Shown in pieces: positions 33,013 to 42,269 of a stretch of 64,000 nucleotides of DNA. The position numbers and the translations under genes are program-made. Each line of letters starts with the position of its first letter. The stretch's first letter is position 1. The stretch is from UBA1447 sp964612185 (lineage in GTDB: Bacteria; Bacillota; Clostridia; Oscillospirales; Acutalibacteraceae), in contig CAZTCR010000003.1 in NCBI GenBank assembly GCA_964612185.1, positions 1-64,000 on the forward strand, read 5' to 3'. A model generated the notes under the pieces. That model saw only the letters and a program-made list of their open reading frames with translations. It searched no databases and had not been told where the DNA came from.

Positions 33013-33845
33013 ACCAAATGAAAACGCTATACATATCCGACCTGGACGGAACACTGTTGAATAGAAACGCAGAAATATCTGAATATACAGAAAAATCGCT
33101 CTGCCGGTTGATTGAAAACGGGTTGAACTTCAGTGTTGCAACGGCGCGGACGGCAGCAACTACCCTGCAAATGGTAAGCGGGATACCCATCGATGTTCCG
33201 GTTATTTTAATGAACGGCGCTTCCATCTATGATATTCAAAACAACACCTATGTAAAGACATATTTTATTGAAAAACCGTCGGTACAGCAACTGTTTTCCG
33301 CAATAAAACGGCACAGTGTCACGGGCTTTGTTTACATCATTGAGGATGACATACTTCGCACATGGTACGAGCAGGTAAATTCCGACCATACCCGGCGATT
33401 CATTGAAGAACGGATACAAAAATACGGCAAACAATTTACACAAATAGACGATTTTGCCGGCTTAGCGGATAAGCCTGTACTCTATTATTCCGTCTGCGAT
33501 GTCAAAGAAAAATTGGTGCCGCTGCGGGATGAGCTTTGCAAGATGGATCATTTGCATGTTGAGTTTTACCGCGATGTGTATGAGGAAGGCTATTGGTATT
33601 TGGAAGCCTGCTCGGCGGATGCCTCCAAGTATAACGCGGTAATTTTTTTGCGTGAGGAATATGGCTTTGATAAAGTCGTGTCGTTTGGTGATAATTTAAA
33701 CGATTTGCCGATGTTTTTAGCCAGTGATGAAAGCTACGCCGTTGCAAACGCCAAGCCGGAGGTAAAACAAAAAGCCACCTCCGTCATCACCGGTAATGAT
33801 GAAGACGGTGTGGTTAAGTGGCTGTTGGATATATTTCAGCTTTAG
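33009..33845 (+). CDS. Cof-type HAD phosphatase
   Basis: A 278-residue haloacid dehalogenase hydrolase of the Cof (C2-cap) type. Motif I is SDLDGTLLN with the nucleophile Asp, motif II is in NFSVATART, and motif IV is FGDNLNDLPMF. Such enzymes dephosphorylate sugar phosphates, FMN or pyridoxal phosphate. The ATG at 33009 overlaps the preceding stop (ATGA) and follows GAGGTTG; the longer upstream start inside the methyltransferase gene is rejected. It is the last gene of the operon, followed by a terminator. Confidence 0.92.
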   Translation: MNQMKTLYISDLDGTLLNRNAEISEYTEKSLCRLIENGLNFSVATARTAATTLQMVSGIPIDVPVILMNGASIYDIQNNTYVKTYFIEKPSVQQLFSAIKRHSVTGFVYIIEDDILRTWYEQVNSDHTRRFIEERIQKYGKQFTQIDDFAGLADKPVLYYSVCDVKEKLVPLRDELCKMDHLHVEFYRDVYEEGYWYLEACSADASKYNAVIFLREEYGFDKVVSFGDNLNDLPMFLASDESYAVANAKPEVKQKATSVITGNDEDGVVKWLLDIFQL

Positions 33846-33863
33846 CCATTTGTTGTACTTTAC

Positions 33864-33905
33864 AAAAAGGACTCTCTAAATCTGTTTTTAGAAAGTCCTT
33901 TTTTA
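33864..33905. terminator. bidirectional terminator
   Basis: AAAAAGGACT pairs with AGTCCTTTTT around a partly paired middle; T runs lie on both sides. It ends the plus-strand four-gene operon and the minus-strand phosphoesterase transcript. Confidence 0.85.
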
Positions 33906-33941
33906 TTAATTGAACTATATGTCATCAGAAAATACATCGGA

Positions 33942-34889
33942 TTAATAATTATGCTCCGGCTTGTGAACCCTTTTTTGTACATGCGTCGTGCCGTCCTCCA
34001 GCCAAAGATAGGATGTAAAATCGGATGAGTTTTCATCCAAATCGATTATCCGCGCGCCCTTTAAAAACCCGTACATGCCATAAGTGCTGTAGCCCGAGCC
34101 TCGTCCGTAACACAACCGGATGCCATAAAGCCTGCCGTCAAAATCGTTGATATGGTCATGGCCGACAAACACACCCCGCATGGAGCCGCGGTCCACCATC
34201 GCCGCAAACATCCCCGTGTTGGTTTTGGGGCAGCAGATGAACTCATTCTTCTGCCCGACACACTCATTATACGCCCAGACCTCGTTATACTCCGGCAGCG
34301 GATTGTGAAAAAATGCCAGTTCCCCAAGTTTATAACCGAATTGTTGTTCGAGCTTTTCCGACTCTTTCATATACCAATCAATCTGATTGCGGTAAATGTA
34401 GTCGTACCCGCTGGCTGGACCGCCGTCTTTGCCGGGGTATAACCGGCGGTTGTTGGAATCGATAAAAACCAACGCCCAGGCCGGTGCATCCGGCTTGCCA
34501 ACCGTTATAATATAGTTGCCGTACCCCTCAATTTCATCGGGGCCTTTTTCAAAAAGGCTGCTCGGCAGTGTCGGAATAAAATCGCCGAGCGCTTTTCTGT
34601 CCAGCGTGTCTTCCTTCTCTGTGCCATCGTGGTTGCCCAATATACAGGCCCACAGCGTTCCGGTATCATCGCAGACATCTGCCAGCATTTTTAATCGTTC
34701 ATCATTACCGGCGTTGTTTGACATGTCACCGGTGACAACCAGCAAATCGGGCTTTTGGTCGATAATAACCTTCCGGATAAGCGCAAGCGTTTGCGCGTCC
34801 GTTGCTTTGCGCTCTCCGCCGCACAAATGGGTGTCCGTTACCTGGCAGATGCGGAATTTACCTTCGTTGTTAAAATTCAAGTGTTTCAT
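33942..34889 (-). CDS. cytoplasmic calcineurin-like metallophosphoesterase
   Basis: A 315-residue phosphoesterase with DTHLCGG (DxH), VVTGDMSNNAGND, LGNHDG, a His in FFHNPLP and GHDHIND, the full set of two-metal ligands. It is a distant relative of the secreted enzyme at 9761 (same HDHxND end and the same dYiyRnQidWY stretch) but has no signal peptide. The start ATG overlaps the stop of the preceding glycosidase-like gene, so it belongs to the mannosidase operon and may act on a phosphorylated sugar. The ribosome site is weak. Confidence 0.88.
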   Translation of the reverse strand: MKHLNFNNEGKFRICQVTDTHLCGGERKATDAQTLALIRKVIIDQKPDLLVVTGDMSNNAGNDERLKMLADVCDDTGTLWACILGNHDGTEKEDTLDRKALGDFIPTLPSSLFEKGPDEIEGYGNYIITVGKPDAPAWALVFIDSNNRRLYPGKDGGPASGYDYIYRNQIDWYMKESEKLEQQFGYKLGELAFFHNPLPEYNEVWAYNECVGQKNEFICCPKTNTGMFAAMVDRGSMRGVFVGHDHINDFDGRLYGIRLCYGRGSGYSTYGMYGFLKGARIIDLDENSSDFTSYLWLEDGTTHVQKRVHKPEHNY

Positions 34890-37416
34890 AAATCCGTTTC
34901 CGTTTCTTCTTGTATTTTCATTGCCTTGCAGGCGATATAACTCGTCAGTTCATGCCGCAGGCGCGAATACCGTTTTTGCGCCAGGCTTTGCCGGATACCG
35001 GTTTCCATTTTATCCATACCGGGGATGTGTTTTCCGGCGGCTTTTACGGTTTCAAACGCTTTCAATATTTTCTCCGCCCGGGAGAAAAGCTCCGCTGTGA
35101 TTTCATCCGGAAACGAAACGGCAAAACCCGTTATATCCGTTGAACTATCCGCTGTGAACACCTTCAAATCATAGGGTAAAAGGTTAAACGCCGGTTCGCC
35201 CGTATATTCGGCACCCGATAAATCCGACATATCGGTCAAAACAACCTTGTCTTTATTAAAGCTGACATTAACGCCGATTTGATAAGGTTCCCTGTTCACG
35301 ATGTAAAAATACAGTCTATTGTCGTATATCAGTTTCCGCACAGCAACGGGGTCCGTAGTCTCACCGACATATATAAACTTTTTGTCCGGCAGTGCCCTGT
35401 AGGCTTTGGCGAATTCCAGTGTTTCAACACTGTGGGCTTTGTCGAGGTAAAGCCCGCCCCTTGTGATGCTCAGCGCGTCATATTCCGCCAAAGCGTGCGT
35501 GTAATGCTCTTTGAAATGGGCGGCGGGTGGGAAGGCGGATGTGATGCGCAGCTGTGAATCCCACCAAAAGCCATCGGCCGGATAATAGGAATTCATCCGG
35601 TGAACATATTCCGCTTCGCCGTCAAACATCTTTGTCACTTCGGGCAGATTGGGGTCATCCGGCTCGCAGGAAAACCATTTGTGTTCGCCCCAGGCCTCCA
35701 CCCAGCAGTTAAAGACAAAGCCGCCCGGGGAATTGGCGTTTCTCAACGCGTCATGTCTTGCGGTGTCCAAAAAGTCGTGATCCCTAAACATAAAGCCGGC
35801 TTCAAGTGGTGCGTTGACACCCTTTGTATCCCAGCCGCGGTCCCGCTGGTGGTTGGTTTCGACAGTGATTTCTATGCCGTCCTCTTTGCCCAGCAGCAAT
35901 AAATCCGCGCCGCCGTCTTTGAAAAAGTCATAATCGTTCACCCGTGCGCCGTATTGGCTCTGCGTGTTGGGTCCGCCGAAAATCTGCGGTTTGGATGTTT
36001 CGTTCCAAAAGTTAAGCGTCAGCGAGAGCAATGGGTTTCCGCGGCGCAGTGCATCCCGAATGGCGCAGACAAAATCCCTGATTTTGCCGCAGCGCCAACC
36101 CACCCAGGCCGGGCGGCATTTGAAGGTGAGGAACTCATACCGCTTTGAAAAACGGTTGGGATCATCCGGTTTAATGCCGGTTGATATGCCCGTTTCTTTT
36201 TCAAACAGCGCCGCGGTATAATCGTCATACCCCGCGTGCAGGGAGCCAAACCAGATCAGGGTGGCGTGCATACATTGATGGATAACCCCTTGAATGCTTT
36301 GTATTTTCCGTAACACGCCCCGATTTCTTCGATATATGCCAGTATCTGCCGCTGCACCTCCGGGTGCAGTGGGTTGAACATCGGCCCGCCGTGGAATTTG
36401 CCGCGTTTTTCCCCGTAAGCAAAAGGGAAATCGGACATGTTCTTTTTTTCTTCCTGCCAACGGACATTTTCTTTGTAATTCCGCGCGTTGTAAATGGCTG
36501 TCCAGTCCCCGCAGGAGGACTGCACCTCGTCATTCCAAAGCATATTATTGGTTGTTTCTTTACCCGCTTTGATGGCGTCGAGGTCGATATTCATATTTTT
36601 CAGCAGATTGCCGAGCCTCAACAGTGTCATGGAACCGGTGAACGCCAGGTTTTCTTTTTCAAAACGCGCCAGCAAAACAGAAAGCCAGTCCGGCGGATGC
36701 GTGGTGGAGCGGCTGTATTGCTTTCTGTCATCCGTCACCACCACATCAAACGCGTCGGACGGTTGCGTTTTGCAGGGGAACTGCGGTCCGTGGTACCAGT
36801 TGATCGGGTATACAAGTATGTTTTGCCCGGTATGATGTAAATAGGCGATATGCCGTTCGAGCCATTCGTCAAAGGTTTTAGCGCCTTCGCTCGCGCCCTT
36901 GCCGCAGGGGTCTTCATATTGAACGCCGATTGATCTTCTGCCAGCCTGCCCGGTCCCCTGTATCTTTGCCGCCGGCAGTTCATCCAGCTCATAAACAGAA
37001 AACCCGTGCACCGCTGCCGGTTCGCCGAAGCCCCAGGTCATAAAAACGATGCTGCAATCCTGCCAGCGCGGCCAAAAGATGTTTTCGATGCGCTGCATTT
37101 TATTAGAGACGGGATAAACGCCGCCGGTAAAAACACCGGTGGTTAAGTCGTAACAGGTGCCGTCATTCACGCACATATACCGCCGTTTGTCATCCGGATA
37201 GCTGATGACCGCCATGTGTGGCCGGCCGACATGCTCAATTTGGAAACGGTAACCAAACCTGGTGAGCGGCTCATTGCAGGCTTCGCGGTAACGCCCGACG
37301 GGTGACTCCACAACCGCTGTTGCCCCGTTTTCGAAATAACACTCCGCCGGAAAATCAGCTGTGCAGTCAATACTGCAGATGAGTTTGCCTTTATACCCTC
37401 TTGGCAGTTCGGGCAT
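34886..37416 (-). pseudogene. frameshifted glycosidase-like gene, two halves
   Basis: The upstream half starts at ATG 37416 (MPELPRGYKG, GGAGG seven bases ahead), runs about 385 codons, and hits a stop just after GLSINVCTPP near 36256. The downstream half continues in another frame from HATLIWFGSLHAGYDDYT to 34886. Adding one G at 36268/36269 joins them as SINVWHATLIWFGSL and gives one protein of about 843 residues. Both halves are conserved in style and have no other stops. The N-terminal part looks beta-rich, the middle like a TIM barrel (NWYHGPQFPC, SCGDWTAIYN), the end a small beta domain. A glycoside hydrolase of an unassigned family is likely. A sequencing error cannot be excluded. Confidence 0.7.
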
Positions 37417-37519
37417 ATTCACGCCTCCGTCATTATGTTTGAAGAGCCGGTTATTTTTTACAAAAAAGCAGAGCAAAACAGCCCTGCTTATTTATCGTTT
37501 GCCCTTGGTGACCTTGCCG

Positions 37520-40500
37520 CTATTTGCCAAACCGCAATATTGTCCGGGCGATGGCAAACGCGTCCCCAACCTGCAGGGTACTGTTAATCATGGAGGAATC
37601 AATCGTCAGGGATTTTTTTCTGTCTATTTTTTTCTGCAAAATTTGTTCAACCGTGGAAGGCCGAGCCTTTATATACTCTTCCCGCGTTATCTTGTAATCA
37701 AACGGGCGTTTTTCCAGGCTGTCAAACAATTCGGCTGCCGGAGCAAATACCGTATTTTCGGAGGTTGCAGCCGCGGCGAGAATCAAAATTTCTTCCACCT
37801 TCGGGAGCGTGATTTCTTTTACGCCTTCCGGGATATCAATGGCATATTTAAAGAAGTAGAGCTGTTTGGCAATTTCATCGCCGGTTTTTGTATGCGCGTG
37901 GGTCGTGTTCCAGGCTAAAACATCTTTTTTCACATAGCCGGTTTCGCCAAGGCCGATCAGATCCCACGCCCCGACTGCTTCCTGCCAGTCCTGAATGAGT
38001 AAATCAACCTCTTTACCGCCGACATTGAAAGCAACCAGGCGGTCACCGTCAACAGAGCTTGCAAGCAGCCAAAGCTTTTTGGTGCCTGACGGCAAGGGGA
38101 TTTTCTGCCCCCGGCACACCATTGCGTTTTTATCGTCTTTGCTGATGTTAAACTGTACGCCGCCGCTGACAATGGCATCCGGAATGATTTCGCGCGGGAC
38201 GGAAAGCGACTGCGGAAGGTCCGATGTATCCATTTTGTCCTGCGCGGTAATCGCCGTCACATTATATGGGAGTGTGAGCGGCTCTGTCAAAACGGGTTCA
38301 GCTTTCAAGGATGCTTTTTTAAGCGTGAGTGCGAAGGATTTCGGCTCATAAGCGCCGATGTCAAACACCAGTTCGCCGTCCGCAACCCTCGCTTCACCAA
38401 CAAACTCTTCGGACGCGAACACTTCATTTGCTTTTTCTATGCCGTTGCCCATCGAGAACTTAATGCCCTTCTTGGCCGCACCGTCCGCTTCATTAAAACG
38501 CACGACAATTTCATCGCCTTGGTTTGCTTTTTTGATTGCCCGGATCAGCACGCCGTCATCACTGATTTTTGCAAGGGAGAAGGCCTTGCCCAGTTTACCC
38601 TTGTGTGAATCGGTGACGAAAACGGCCATTGGCTGATTAAAGCGCTGTGCTGCCATTTGTGTGCCGTTTTGCCAGCCGCCGGTATGGCTGTATATCCCGA
38701 AGGAAAACCGGTTGAGCCCCAAATCCATCAGATGCTGGGCGCACTCCCAACGGTAGCTGTAAAGCGGTGTGTGCACCGCAGTTAAGCGCAGGGTGTTGTC
38801 GTCCGGTTTATCCCAACCCGCTCTGGAGTCGCTCAGGACGGAAGCACCGAAACTTTTGTCCAAATCCGTGATGTCCGCCCACATCTGCGCGGGCGCCTCG
38901 TAAAGTTTCGCTTTGCTGTTGCCGCGTTCAATCACGCCGAGGCCTAAGTCATAACTTGCGTTCGGGTTGGACGCCGCAAGCGGGAAAACGACTTTTAACA
39001 AACTTGCGGTGGAACGCCAGTCCACCTCGTTATACACTTTAACCGTATCGCCGTTTGCGTCAAGCGAAACAATTTGCGTAAACTTCGACGGTCCCGCCGT
39101 TCTGATTATTTCAATGGCTGCCCTGGCCGGGCCGTATTCAAGAATTTTGATTTTTGGATTGCGCGCGTATTCACGCGGGGGGACGGCAAGTTCGTTATAA
39201 GTCAATTCCCACGCGGGCCAGGCCTTGCTGCCCTTGTAATCGAACAGCGCGAGCGACACCACGCCGGAGAGCACATTTTTACCGAGTTTTTTGTCAAACA
39301 CTTCGCATATATCGCCGTTTGCGTTGAGCATCACACGCAGGTTGCTGTTTTCCATCGATGTAGAGGATACGCGCAACGCCGCGGTGTCCTCATAGGGTTT
39401 GTCCGCCGGTTGAACATCATAGACCGCGATACCGACCGACGGCACGCTGGCCGTAAAGGCAATTTCCGTCGTATTTTTACAGGTCGATACAACCTGCGAA
39501 GGTACAGCTTTGCCGGCCGCATCGAGCACTTGAATATATCTCGTGTCTTTGGGCAATTTCACCTTCGCGGTAACGGTTTCACAGCGAGGCCCTTGCGCCT
39601 GCAAGGGGTTTGTAACCGCGACGGCAACGCCTTTGACAAAAGAGGTGTCCATCTGCGAAACGACAGCTGCGCTACCTGCCCGGTATTCCTCCGCAAGCTG
39701 GTTTTGGGAGAGCATATAGTCGTTCCAGTTGCGCTTGTAACACACCTGAAAGGATGTGCCGGTAATATCGTCGTGGAATTGATGCGCGATGGCGCGTTTC
39801 CATGATGTATTAATCACATTGTGCGGATAATCCGCCAAACCGAGCCAGTCGGCCGCGACAGCACTCCGCTCCGCCGCGTCAGCAAGTTGTTCCACGCGCT
39901 TATTCCACCGTTTACCGACCGCCCTGGAGGTATAGCTGCCCACGCCGTGGTCCGTTAACAGCAGTTCATTGCTCCACTGAGGCAGTATGGCCTTTTGCTC
40001 GTCGCTGAGCTCGTTGTCCATTATTTCAAACAGTTCAACGGAACTGACCGATTTTACATCAACATCGCTGCTGTCATTCGCCTGCATCTCTTCTGTAACG
40101 GTTTTAACCGAACTCTCGCCCGGCGCGCCGCCGCGGTCGCCCGTGCCGTAAAACGCGCAGGTAAGGGGCAGCCCGGTATTGGCATTCTGCTCCAGTTTCG
40201 GGGCAATGGAGTTGTACTGCAGCCCGAACTTTTCCGGTTCGAGCAGTTTAGGCGCAATGCTTTCATTTTTGCGCACCTTCGTCAGGCTGCGGGAATAGGA
40301 ACCCGGGCGGATATTGGCGTAAACATACTTACCGTCCACCCCGACCCATTTGCCCAAATCAAACGGCGCACCATATGCGCTGCCCCAGGCGAGTTTGCCT
40401 GTGGAAAAGCCTTTCAGGTTCGCGTGCCGCTCGATGGAGGGCAGCGCCCAACCGAAGCCGAAACAGTCGGGCAGAAAGATGTCGTTGCTGACCTTGCCGA

Positions 40501-40846
40501 ATTTTTCGCGAAAATAGCTGTTGCCGTACAAAATGTTCCGGAACAGCGCCTCCGGCGATGGTGTGTTGACATCGCCGTTTTCATACGCACTGCCAACCGG
40601 CACCCAGCGCCCCGCTGCCACATATTCCTTGAGCTTTTCGAACGCGTCCGGATAATACTCCTCCATGAGTTCATAGCGGTAAGTGCCTTCAAAGCCGAAG
40701 GTGTAATCCGGGTATTTGTCAAACAGCTTGAAGTTGCGAAACAGCGTATTCGGAATATATTCGCGGATACTCGTTTCCAAATCCCAGAGCCAGGAAGTAT
40801 CCAGGTGCGAAACGGCGACGGTGTAAATGGTTTTTTTGGACGGCAT
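37520..40846 (-). CDS. GH38 alpha-mannosidase
   Basis: A 1108-residue retaining alpha-mannosidase. Zinc ligands are in VSHLDTSWLW (His14, Asp16) and the late HQFHDDITGT; the nucleophile is Asp127 in LPDCFGFGWALPS. The central three-helix region and the large C-terminal beta domain (from about residue 440) give the normal family length. There is no signal peptide, so it should act in the cytoplasm on imported mannosides. The ATG at 40844-40846 is set by AAGGAG eight bases ahead. It heads a likely operon with the glycosidase-like gene and the phosphoesterase; a 45-residue lysine-rich protein lies just upstream. Confidence 0.95.
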   Translation of the reverse strand: MPSKKTIYTVAVSHLDTSWLWDLETSIREYIPNTLFRNFKLFDKYPDYTFGFEGTYRYELMEEYYPDAFEKLKEYVAAGRWVPVGSAYENGDVNTPSPEALFRNILYGNSYFREKFGKVSNDIFLPDCFGFGWALPSIERHANLKGFSTGKLAWGSAYGAPFDLGKWVGVDGKYVYANIRPGSYSRSLTKVRKNESIAPKLLEPEKFGLQYNSIAPKLEQNANTGLPLTCAFYGTGDRGGAPGESSVKTVTEEMQANDSSDVDVKSVSSVELFEIMDNELSDEQKAILPQWSNELLLTDHGVGSYTSRAVGKRWNKRVEQLADAAERSAVAADWLGLADYPHNVINTSWKRAIAHQFHDDITGTSFQVCYKRNWNDYMLSQNQLAEEYRAGSAAVVSQMDTSFVKGVAVAVTNPLQAQGPRCETVTAKVKLPKDTRYIQVLDAAGKAVPSQVVSTCKNTTEIAFTASVPSVGIAVYDVQPADKPYEDTAALRVSSTSMENSNLRVMLNANGDICEVFDKKLGKNVLSGVVSLALFDYKGSKAWPAWELTYNELAVPPREYARNPKIKILEYGPARAAIEIIRTAGPSKFTQIVSLDANGDTVKVYNEVDWRSTASLLKVVFPLAASNPNASYDLGLGVIERGNSKAKLYEAPAQMWADITDLDKSFGASVLSDSRAGWDKPDDNTLRLTAVHTPLYSYRWECAQHLMDLGLNRFSFGIYSHTGGWQNGTQMAAQRFNQPMAVFVTDSHKGKLGKAFSLAKISDDGVLIRAIKKANQGDEIVVRFNEADGAAKKGIKFSMGNGIEKANEVFASEEFVGEARVADGELVFDIGAYEPKSFALTLKKASLKAEPVLTEPLTLPYNVTAITAQDKMDTSDLPQSLSVPREIIPDAIVSGGVQFNISKDDKNAMVCRGQKIPLPSGTKKLWLLASSVDGDRLVAFNVGGKEVDLLIQDWQEAVGAWDLIGLGETGYVKKDVLAWNTTHAHTKTGDEIAKQLYFFKYAIDIPEGVKEITLPKVEEILILAAAATSENTVFAPAAELFDSLEKRPFDYKITREEYIKARPSTVEQILQKKIDRKKSLTIDSSMINSTLQVGDAFAIARTILRFGK

Positions 40847-40904
40847 AGCCACATCTCCTTCAATTATCGGGGGACAGTGTTTTGCATATTCCGCAAAATA
40901 TACA

Positions 40905-41042
40905 TTACATCGGTTTTTTCTTCTTTTTAATCAGCTCCGGCTGCTGTACAACCGGCTGCGGTGCGCCCATGGAAGGCGAAGCATTCAGTTCGCTCTTCTT
41001 CTTCTTTTTGATGTTCTTGTTTTTGATGTTACGGTCACCCAT
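40905..41042 (-). CDS. 45-residue lysine-rich small protein
   Basis: A short gene: MGDRNIKNKNIKKKKKSE at the start and ELIKKKKKPM at the end, with a short Pro/Gln/Val linker. The ATG at 41040-41042 has GAGGAGATG eight bases ahead, which is good support for translation. Similar tiny basic proteins are seen in Clostridia, with no known role. Charge suggests binding to RNA, ribosomes or acidic membranes. It lies 58 bases upstream of the mannosidase gene in the same direction and is probably on the same transcript. Confidence 0.7.
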   Translation of the reverse strand: MGDRNIKNKNIKKKKKSELNASPSMGAPQPVVQQPELIKKKKKPM

Positions 41043-41092
41043 ATCAACATCTCCTCTGCTGTAATATTTGTAGGTCCATTAAACTAATATCC

Positions 41093-41220
41093 ATTAAGAA
41101 GATAGACAAGTATATCTTCTTAATCCGCTGTCCAAAGACAGCGGAGGCAGCATACGCTGCCGGATATACTGTTCAATGCTATCTGTCTGCGGCTTCAGCC
41201 GCAGCGGCAAGCTTTGCTTG
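41093..41220. repeat. array of five consecutive perfect hairpins
   Basis: Stem 1: ATTAAGAAGATA with its complement (41093-41124). Stem 2: CCGCTGTC/GACAGCGG (41125-41144). Stem 3: GGCAGC/GCTGCC (41146-41161). Stem 4: CTGCGGCT/AGCCGCAG (41187-41204). Stem 5: CAAGC/GCTTG (41208-41220). The array fills the 277-base gap between the lysine-rich gene and its promoter, so it would lie in that gene's 5' leader. No coding potential is seen. Confidence 0.65.
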
Positions 41221-41259
41221 TCGACTTAAAATGCATCTGTATTTTTAATACATAATAGT

Positions 41260-41288
41260 ATTATAACTTTTTAGCGTATAATCTTCAA
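41260..41288 (-). promoter_or_regulatory. promoter of the lysine-rich protein/mannosidase operon
   Basis: Minus-strand TTGAAG (plus 41283-41288) and TATAAT (plus 41260-41265), spacing 17. A 9-bp inverted repeat (AATCTTCAA 41280-41288 with TTGAAGATT 41308-41316) includes the -35 box and could be an operator or the terminator of the gene upstream. Confidence 0.65.
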
Positions 41289-41319
41289 CTGTTTTTATCG
41301 GTTTGCCTTGAAGATTCCA

Positions 41320-42249
41320 TCAGCAGGGAACCCCGCCTACCCACTCCTCAAAAAAGCCCTGCAAAAACTCATCCATCGGTCCTTCATAAACGGCTTCCGC
41401 CAAAAACTCAACACCGGTCTGGTTACCCCAACTGTAACAGATCACCGTGCGCCCTAAAAATTCACACAGATCCACATCGCTGTTGTTGCTGTCAAGCGCG
41501 TTTTCTATACGCGCACGCTCTTCGGGGGCAAAGAAGTGATGACCAAGCTTTTTGTCCTCATTTTCATCAAACATCAGCACCGGATTCACCGGGCTGCGGT
41601 GCCACTTTATCAAATCCGTGCTGCGGGCAATATAAGGGACATAGCCCCAGCCGGGCAGCGCCTCCAAATAAATCATATAATAGAATCCGTCCTGCGGCAA
41701 ATAACGGATAGTCGGGCAGGCAGTATAACGGTCTTTTGAATAAACACAATCGGAAGAAGTAAGTGTCCAATTCCATAAGTCCGCCGATTCCGCAAAGCGG
41801 ATAGTGAACGGATGCCCGCATTCTTCCGGCGGGTCCCCGATTTCGAACGCCATGACAAAACCTTTCGCACCCGCACACACGGAATTGTTGAAAAGCCGCC
41901 AGCCGGGCAGGTTGAAAATATCTTTATGTTCCCAGTTCACTAAATCTTTGGAGCGGAAAACCGTCATCATCTCTCCGCCGATTTTCGACACACCAAAGAC
42001 ATAGACGGTCCCGTTATTGTTAAAAGCGCTGCCGAAATGATACCCTTGGGCAAACGGCGGCGTGACCGCATTCGTTTCGACATCCTTAAAACGGAAGTAG
42101 GATTTGCCGGTTTTATTTGGCTTGTAGTTGTCCCGCACATACTCAAAACGGTATAACCGGCCGTTTATCACAACCGGGGTTGTTTCCACCATATCGCAGT
42201 CTATTGTGCCAAGTTTCCTAATTTGCGGTTTGCCTTTGTAGCTTTTCAT
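41320..42249 (-). CDS. five-bladed beta-propeller glycosidase-like protein
   Basis: A 309-residue protein with repeated blade-like segments: VFRSKDLVNWEHKD, FAESADLWNWTLT and IARSTDLIKWHRSP. The S-x-D-L-x-x-W pattern is typical of the five-bladed propellers of GH32, GH43, GH62 and GH130. Candidate catalytic acids include CDMVETTPV near residue 20. The family cannot be fixed. No signal peptide is present. It sits between the helicase gene and the mannosidase operon on the same strand; AGGAG lies seven bases before the ATG. Confidence 0.7.
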   Translation of the reverse strand: MKSYKGKPQIRKLGTIDCDMVETTPVVINGRLYRFEYVRDNYKPNKTGKSYFRFKDVETNAVTPPFAQGYHFGSAFNNNGTVYVFGVSKIGGEMMTVFRSKDLVNWEHKDIFNLPGWRLFNNSVCAGAKGFVMAFEIGDPPEECGHPFTIRFAESADLWNWTLTSSDCVYSKDRYTACPTIRYLPQDGFYYMIYLEALPGWGYVPYIARSTDLIKWHRSPVNPVLMFDENEDKKLGHHFFAPEERARIENALDSNNSDVDLCEFLGRTVICYSWGNQTGVEFLAEAVYEGPMDEFLQGFFEEWVGGVPC

Positions 42250-42269
42250 GTTTTAGCTCCTATTTTCAT

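Noticed and set aside
34886..36460. The downstream half of the split glycosidase-like gene as an independent 524-residue protein starting at 36460
   Set aside because: Its first 60 residues are an out-of-frame reading of the upstream half; sense coding begins only at the frameshift.
39074..39805. Long plus-strand frames (also 39995-40930) opposite the mannosidase gene
   Set aside because: Antisense shadows of a G+C-rich coding region; no start signals and low-complexity composition.
41093..41220. The hairpin array considered as a CRISPR array
   Set aside because: The stems are all different and no unit of 25-40 bases repeats with spacers.
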